From Candidatus Methanomethylophilaceae archaeon (lineage in GTDB: Archaea > Thermoplasmatota > Thermoplasmata > Methanomassiliicoccales > Methanomethylophilaceae): a stretch of DNA of 16,970 bases. The stretch's first letter is position 1, and each line of letters begins with the position of its first letter. The DNA lies in the NCBI GenBank assembly GCA_016297775.1, contig JAEDGA010000022.1, positions 1 through 16,970 of the forward strand. The letters are read 5' to 3'. The notes beneath the pieces were generated by a model. It did not search any database, was not told the origin of the DNA, and worked only from the letters and a program-made list of their open reading frames with translations. A program made the position numbers and the translations under genes. Shown here in pieces: positions 14,134 to 16,970 of the stretch.

Positions 14134-14196
14134 ATGTGCCAGAATGCTTGCCGATGATATGATTCGTAAAATTTGAAGTCGAACTTCAAATTTTAC
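14134..14196. repeat. 63-bp direct repeat, copy 2, with perfect 31-bp palindrome
   Basis: It starts 14 bases after the ATPase stop codon. The palindrome at 14166-14196 has 14-base arms (GTAAAATTTGAAGT and its exact complement) around the triplet CGA. The same-orientation copy lies upstream of the ATPase gene. No similarity continues beyond 14196. Here it could also act as a transcription terminator for the ATPase. Confidence 0.85.
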
Positions 14197-14225
14197 AGTC
14201 ACCATATCGAAACGGATTTAGTGTT

Positions 14226-14867
14226 TCACTCGTCCCCTTCCCAGTTGTAATCTGCGGTACCGCCCTCGCTCTCCACCATGGCCTTGTAATCGAAGTCTGG
14301 CCCGTTCTCATCGATGAGGATGAGGTTCATGGCGGCATTCATGTTGCCCCTTGCCTTGGATTTGAGGAACAGTCTCTTGGCCATTTTGACATCTTTACCG
14401 ACGTGGTATCCGCAGAGGTACATCACACCGAGGGTGTTCATCGCCCTGTCGTTCCCTCCTTCGGCGGACTCGGACAGATAATCGAACGCCTTCCCGTAAT
14501 CCGCTTTCACGTTGGTGCCTCTCATGTACTCGTTGCCCAACAGGAACATGGATTCGTAGGATCCGCGGTATGCACCGTCCAGATACAGATCCATACCTTT
14601 CTCGGTATCCTTCTCCACACCGATGCCGTTGAAATACATGTATCCGAGTTGTCCCGCAGCATCCGCGAGACCTGCATCAACGGCGATCTCCAGATGGCCT
14701 ATCGCTTCCTCGGCATAGGATTCTATCTCGCTGCTGGCCAGGAACATCCCGAACTTCTCATGCATCTCGGGAGTGTCTTCCTTGTCCATGAGTTTCCTGA
14801 ACTCGGATACGTGTGCGGGATTGAAGGGGTCGAATGTCTTGATACGGTTCCTGTCCAAGCGGTCCAT
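14226..14867 (-). CDS. Sel1-like repeat protein
   Basis: A 213-residue soluble protein with about three or four Sel1-like (TPR-related) alpha-alpha repeats in residues 52-185. The hallmark A-x-x-x-L-G-x-[ML]-Y-x-x-G pattern is seen in AAGQLGYMYFNGIGVEKDTE, MFLLGNEYMRGTNVKADYGK and AMNTLGVMYLCGYHVGKDVK, each followed by helix B residues such as A-x-x-Y/L/F. Sel1 proteins act as scaffolds for protein-protein contacts; the partner is unknown. The TATA-like TTTCTATATCG at 14885-14895 is about 22 bases before the ATG, which fits a leaderless mRNA. The gene is just downstream of the usp gene on the same strand and converges on the ATPase unit. Confidence 0.8.
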   Translation of the reverse strand: MDRLDRNRIKTFDPFNPAHVSEFRKLMDKEDTPEMHEKFGMFLASSEIESYAEEAIGHLEIAVDAGLADAAGQLGYMYFNGIGVEKDTEKGMDLYLDGAYRGSYESMFLLGNEYMRGTNVKADYGKAFDYLSESAEGGNDRAMNTLGVMYLCGYHVGKDVKMAKRLFLKSKARGNMNAAMNLILIDENGPDFDYKAMVESEGGTADYNWEGDE

Positions 14868-14884
14868 GGACCGTTATGGACGAC

Positions 14885-14895
14885 GATATAGAAAA
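14885..14895 (-). promoter_or_regulatory. TATA-like element for the Sel1-repeat gene
   Basis: On the minus strand this reads TTTCTATATCG, just past the usp stop codon and about 22 bases before the ATG at 14867. It would give the Sel1-repeat gene its own leaderless transcript. Confidence 0.4.
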
Positions 14896-14897
14896 AA

Positions 14898-15296
14898 TCA
14901 TTCGACTACGATGACGGTACATTGTGCGTTGTTGACGACGTAGTTGGATACGCTTCCCAACACGACCCTGTCCAATCCGGTCTTCTTGTCCGACCTTCCA
15001 ACGATGAGTGTGTCGCACTCGAACCTCTTTGCGGCATCGAGGATGGTCTCGGAAGGGTGTCCGGATTCCGTGACTGCTATCGCTTTGACGCCGGATCTTT
15101 CTGCATCTTTGACGAACTCATCCATCTTGGATTTTATGTTGTCCAGTTCGGCGATCCATTCCTTCGACGGATATACGGACATGATATAGAGGGTCTCTCC
15201 GAAGGCTTTCGCATATCTCAGTGCATAATCCAAGGCCTTCTGTGTGTGGGGTTTCCCATCGTACGCCATGAGGACGGTCATGAGGGGACGATTCAT
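14898..15296 (-). CDS. UspA-family universal stress protein
   Basis: A 132-residue single-domain universal stress protein. It has the N-terminal strand TVLMAYDGKPHTQKALDYAL with the nucleotide-contacting Asp, the central DTLIVGRSDKKTG, and the C-terminal LGSVSNYVVNNAQCTVIVVE. The G-x(n)-G-x(n)-GS segment is that of ATP-binding Usp proteins, although the spacing differs slightly from the usual GxxGx9GS. Usp proteins are cytoplasmic dimers that respond to stress or energy state; this one's target is unknown. The ATG at 15296 matches the family N-terminus. It has no clear ribosome binding site. A Sel1-repeat gene follows after 30 bases. Confidence 0.85.
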   Translation of the reverse strand: MNRPLMTVLMAYDGKPHTQKALDYALRYAKAFGETLYIMSVYPSKEWIAELDNIKSKMDEFVKDAERSGVKAIAVTESGHPSETILDAAKRFECDTLIVGRSDKKTGLDRVVLGSVSNYVVNNAQCTVIVVE

Positions 15297-15714
15297 CGTA
15301 CGTATTTACGGATATCGAGAGACCGTCGGGATATCGATGCTGGGTATTGTCCGTTCATGTACCGTGGATCAGTGGTCAGAGTTGAGACTGTCCATCATCC
15401 ATATGAAATATAACGGGATGGTGGTAACGTTGCCGTTGACACCGTAATCCTTTCCGGAGATGACCAATTGATTACATAGATAAAACAGTTTATTACCTGC
15501 AAAATGTACATGTAATTTTTGTGAAATGTCTGCATTTTAGATACTATGATTGGTTGGAATAGTATGACCTTGTCGTGACGTCGGATCCCGTGATATCGGA
15601 CGATATACGCATGATATGGCCCATGCGGACATCCGTGGCGATATATCGTTTGTCTAATCGTACAACCTACAATCAGAGTGTCATGCACAGTTTTATTCAG
15701 TCGTATTAGACATT

Positions 15715-15725
15715 TGTATAAAATT
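15715..15725 (+). promoter_or_regulatory. Probable gdhA TATA box
   Basis: TGTATAAAATT is the best TATA-like match in the region. A start near 15750 would give a leader of about 70 bases before the ATG at 15821. A second weaker candidate is TTATATCT at about 15747-15754, which would shorten the leader. Confidence 0.45.
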
Positions 15726-15785
15726 TTCAATTATTGTGACAGAATGTCTTATATCTAATCACGACCTGCCATCATTCACGGAAAA

Positions 15786-15804
15786 GGATCCATCCACAGG
15801 ATCC
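15786..15804 (+). promoter_or_regulatory. GGATCC hairpin in the gdhA leader
   Basis: Two GGATCC words (15786-15791 and 15799-15804) are self-complementary and can pair around a seven-base loop, six bases before the AGGTGA ribosome binding site (15811-15816). This could modulate translation. Only the potential pairing is seen. Confidence 0.3.
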
Positions 15805-15820
15805 GCCGCAAGGTGAACAA

Positions 15821-16970
15821 ATGGCAATCAAGAACCAGTATCTTCAGGATGTATTTGCAGGTCTGAAAAAGCGTAACGCCGACCAGCCCGAGTTCCTTCA
15901 GGCAGTCGAAGAGGTCCTCGAGTCCCTCGAGCCCGTCGTGGAGGCACGCCCCGAGCTCCAGAAGGCAGCTATCATGGAGAGGATCGTCGAACCCGAGAGG
16001 ATCATCATGTTCCGCGTCTCCTGGGTCGACGACGAGGGCAAGGTCCAGGTCAACCGCGGTTACCGCGTCCAGTTCAACTCCGCCATCGGTCCCTACAAGG
16101 GCGGTCTCAGACTGCACCCCAGTGTCAACCTATCCATCCTGAAGTTCCTCGGATTCGAGCAGATCTTCAAGAACAGCCTCACCACCCTCCCCATCGGAGG
16201 AGGAAAGGGTGGATCCGATTTCGACCCCAAGGGTAAGTCCGACAACGAGATCATGCGCTTCTGCCAGTCCTTCATGACCGAGCTCGAGAAGCACATCGGC
16301 CCCGACACCGACGTTCCCGCAGGAGACATCGGAGTCGGCGGAAGAGAGATCGGTTACATGTACGGCCAGTACAAGAGGCTTAGGAACGAGTTCACCGGAG
16401 TCCTCACCGGTAAGGCGATCGGATCCGGCGGATCCCTCGCAAGGACCGAGGCCACCGGATACGGTCTCTGCTACTTCACCGAGGAGATGCTCAACCACAA
16501 CGGTCTCAGCTTCAAGGGCAAGAAGGTCGTCGTCTCCGGATCCGGAAACGTCGCGATCTACGCCACCCAGAAGGCAACCCAGCTGGGTGCGAAGGTCATC
16601 GCCGTCTCCGATTCCAACGGATACATCGTCGACGAGAACGGTATCGACTACAAGACCCTCCAGATCATCAAGGAGCAGAAGAGGGACAGGATCAGCACAT
16701 ACGTCAACTACGTGAAGGATGCGAAGTACTTCGAGGACAAGGACGGCAGCAAGGGAATCTGGACCGTCCCCTGCGACATCGCACTCCCCTGCGCCACCCA
16801 GAACGAGATCAGCGAGGAGTCCGCGAAGGCACTCATCAAGAACGGTGTCATCGCCGTCGCAGAGGGAGCCAACATGCCCTCCACACCCGGAGCGATCGCG
16901 GCATTCCAGAACGCAGGAGTCCTCTTCGGTCCCGCCAAGGCGGCCAACGCCGGTGGAGTCGCAACCTCCG
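15821..16970 (+). CDS. gdhA: NADP-type glutamate dehydrogenase (partial, runs off the right edge)
   Basis: The first 383 codons of a hexameric small glutamate dehydrogenase, which interconverts glutamate with 2-oxoglutarate plus ammonium and is the usual route of ammonium assimilation when NADPH-dependent. It is very close to the bacterial GdhA pattern. K93 in GPYKGGLRLHP and K129 in LPIGGGKGGSDFDPKGK bind substrate, D169 in DVPAGDIGVGG is catalytic, and VVSGSGNVA (about 237-245) is the dinucleotide-binding loop. PCATQNEI and EGANMPS are also present. About 60-70 C-terminal residues lie beyond the window. AGGTGA four bases before the ATG sets the start. Codon use is much more biased (GTC, ATC, AAG, CTC, CCC) than in neighbouring genes, indicating high expression. 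The cofactor is inferred from family resemblance. Confidence 0.93.
   Translation, partial: MAIKNQYLQDVFAGLKKRNADQPEFLQAVEEVLESLEPVVEARPELQKAAIMERIVEPERIIMFRVSWVDDEGKVQVNRGYRVQFNSAIGPYKGGLRLHPSVNLSILKFLGFEQIFKNSLTTLPIGGGKGGSDFDPKGKSDNEIMRFCQSFMTELEKHIGPDTDVPAGDIGVGGREIGYMYGQYKRLRNEFTGVLTGKAIGSGGSLARTEATGYGLCYFTEEMLNHNGLSFKGKKVVVSGSGNVAIYATQKATQLGAKVIAVSDSNGYIVDENGIDYKTLQIIKEQKRDRISTYVNYVKDAKYFEDKDGSKGIWTVPCDIALPCATQNEISEESAKALIKNGVIAVAEGANMPSTPGAIAAFQNAGVLFGPAKAANAGGVATS

Larger units (their letters stand above)
15297..15820. other. 524-bp intergenic region upstream of gdhA
   Basis: I see no convincing gene here. A minus-strand frame at 15395-15730 is open for 111 codons but its translation has no protein-like pattern. 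The segment from about 15470 to 15760 is markedly more AT-rich than its surroundings and has many T-runs. An 8-base inverted pair, TGTCTAAT at 15651-15658 and ATTAGACA at 15705-15712, precedes the gdhA TATA-like box. The region holds the divergent starts of usp and gdhA and could also hold a small RNA, for which there is no direct sign. Confidence 0.5.

Noticed and set aside
12798..14196. A CRISPR array or classical insertion sequence formed by the two palindromic repeats
   Set aside because: There are only two copies, 1.3 kb apart, with a gene between them. The gene is a AAA+/DUF4143 ATPase with no transposase motif, and the repeats are direct and not terminal inverted repeats.
15395..15730. 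111-codon minus-strand open frame between usp and gdhA
   Set aside because: The translation has no domain-like pattern, no ribosome binding site is evident, and it lies across AT-rich promoter sequence.

Overview
The window looks archaeal, most probably from a host-associated methanogen of the order Methanomassiliicoccales (Thermoplasmatota). The reasons are TATA-like boxes about 22-28 bases upstream of start codons (several transcripts look leaderless), GGTGA/GAGGTG-type ribosome binding sites, a membrane complex of the group-4 hydrogenase/complex I superfamily, and near-total avoidance of TAG and TAA stops (14 of 15 complete genes end in TGA). The order-level assignment is inference; nothing here is a unique marker of it.

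Left region (1-5250). Two small minus-strand genes encode proteins built from the same 17-residue Gly/Tyr/Asp repeat. They are followed by about 650 bases of decayed minus-strand coding sequence in at least two pieces. Then come a double-ACT metallo-beta-lactamase-fold protein (plus strand) and a three-gene locus: a NYN-domain RNase-like protein, flanked by two coiled-coil proteins that share an otherwise unrecognised C-terminal domain. One coiled-coil gene is divergent from the NYN gene and the other overlaps its stop codon. This locus is the best candidate for an undescribed functional module.

Central region (5250-12721). A compact six-gene operon encodes a membrane complex of HyfB, HyfC, HyfE, HyfF, HyfG and ferredoxin-HyfI type. 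The large subunit has lost all four cysteines that bind the NiFe site, while all twelve Fe-S cysteines of the fused small subunit are kept. This is the pattern of energy-converting hydrogenase-related (Ehr) complexes, so it is expected to couple electron transfer to ion movement without making or using H2. The HyfF-like subunit also appears to lack the usual TM5 glutamate.

Right region (12722-16970). A AAA+/DUF4143-type ATPase gene is bracketed by two 63-bp direct repeats, each carrying a 31-bp palindrome; the upstream copy overlaps the gene's promoter. Next are a Sel1-repeat protein and a UspA-type universal stress protein, both on the minus strand. A 524-bp partly AT-rich intergenic region follows, and then the start of an NADP-type glutamate dehydrogenase gene (gdhA) that runs off the right edge.
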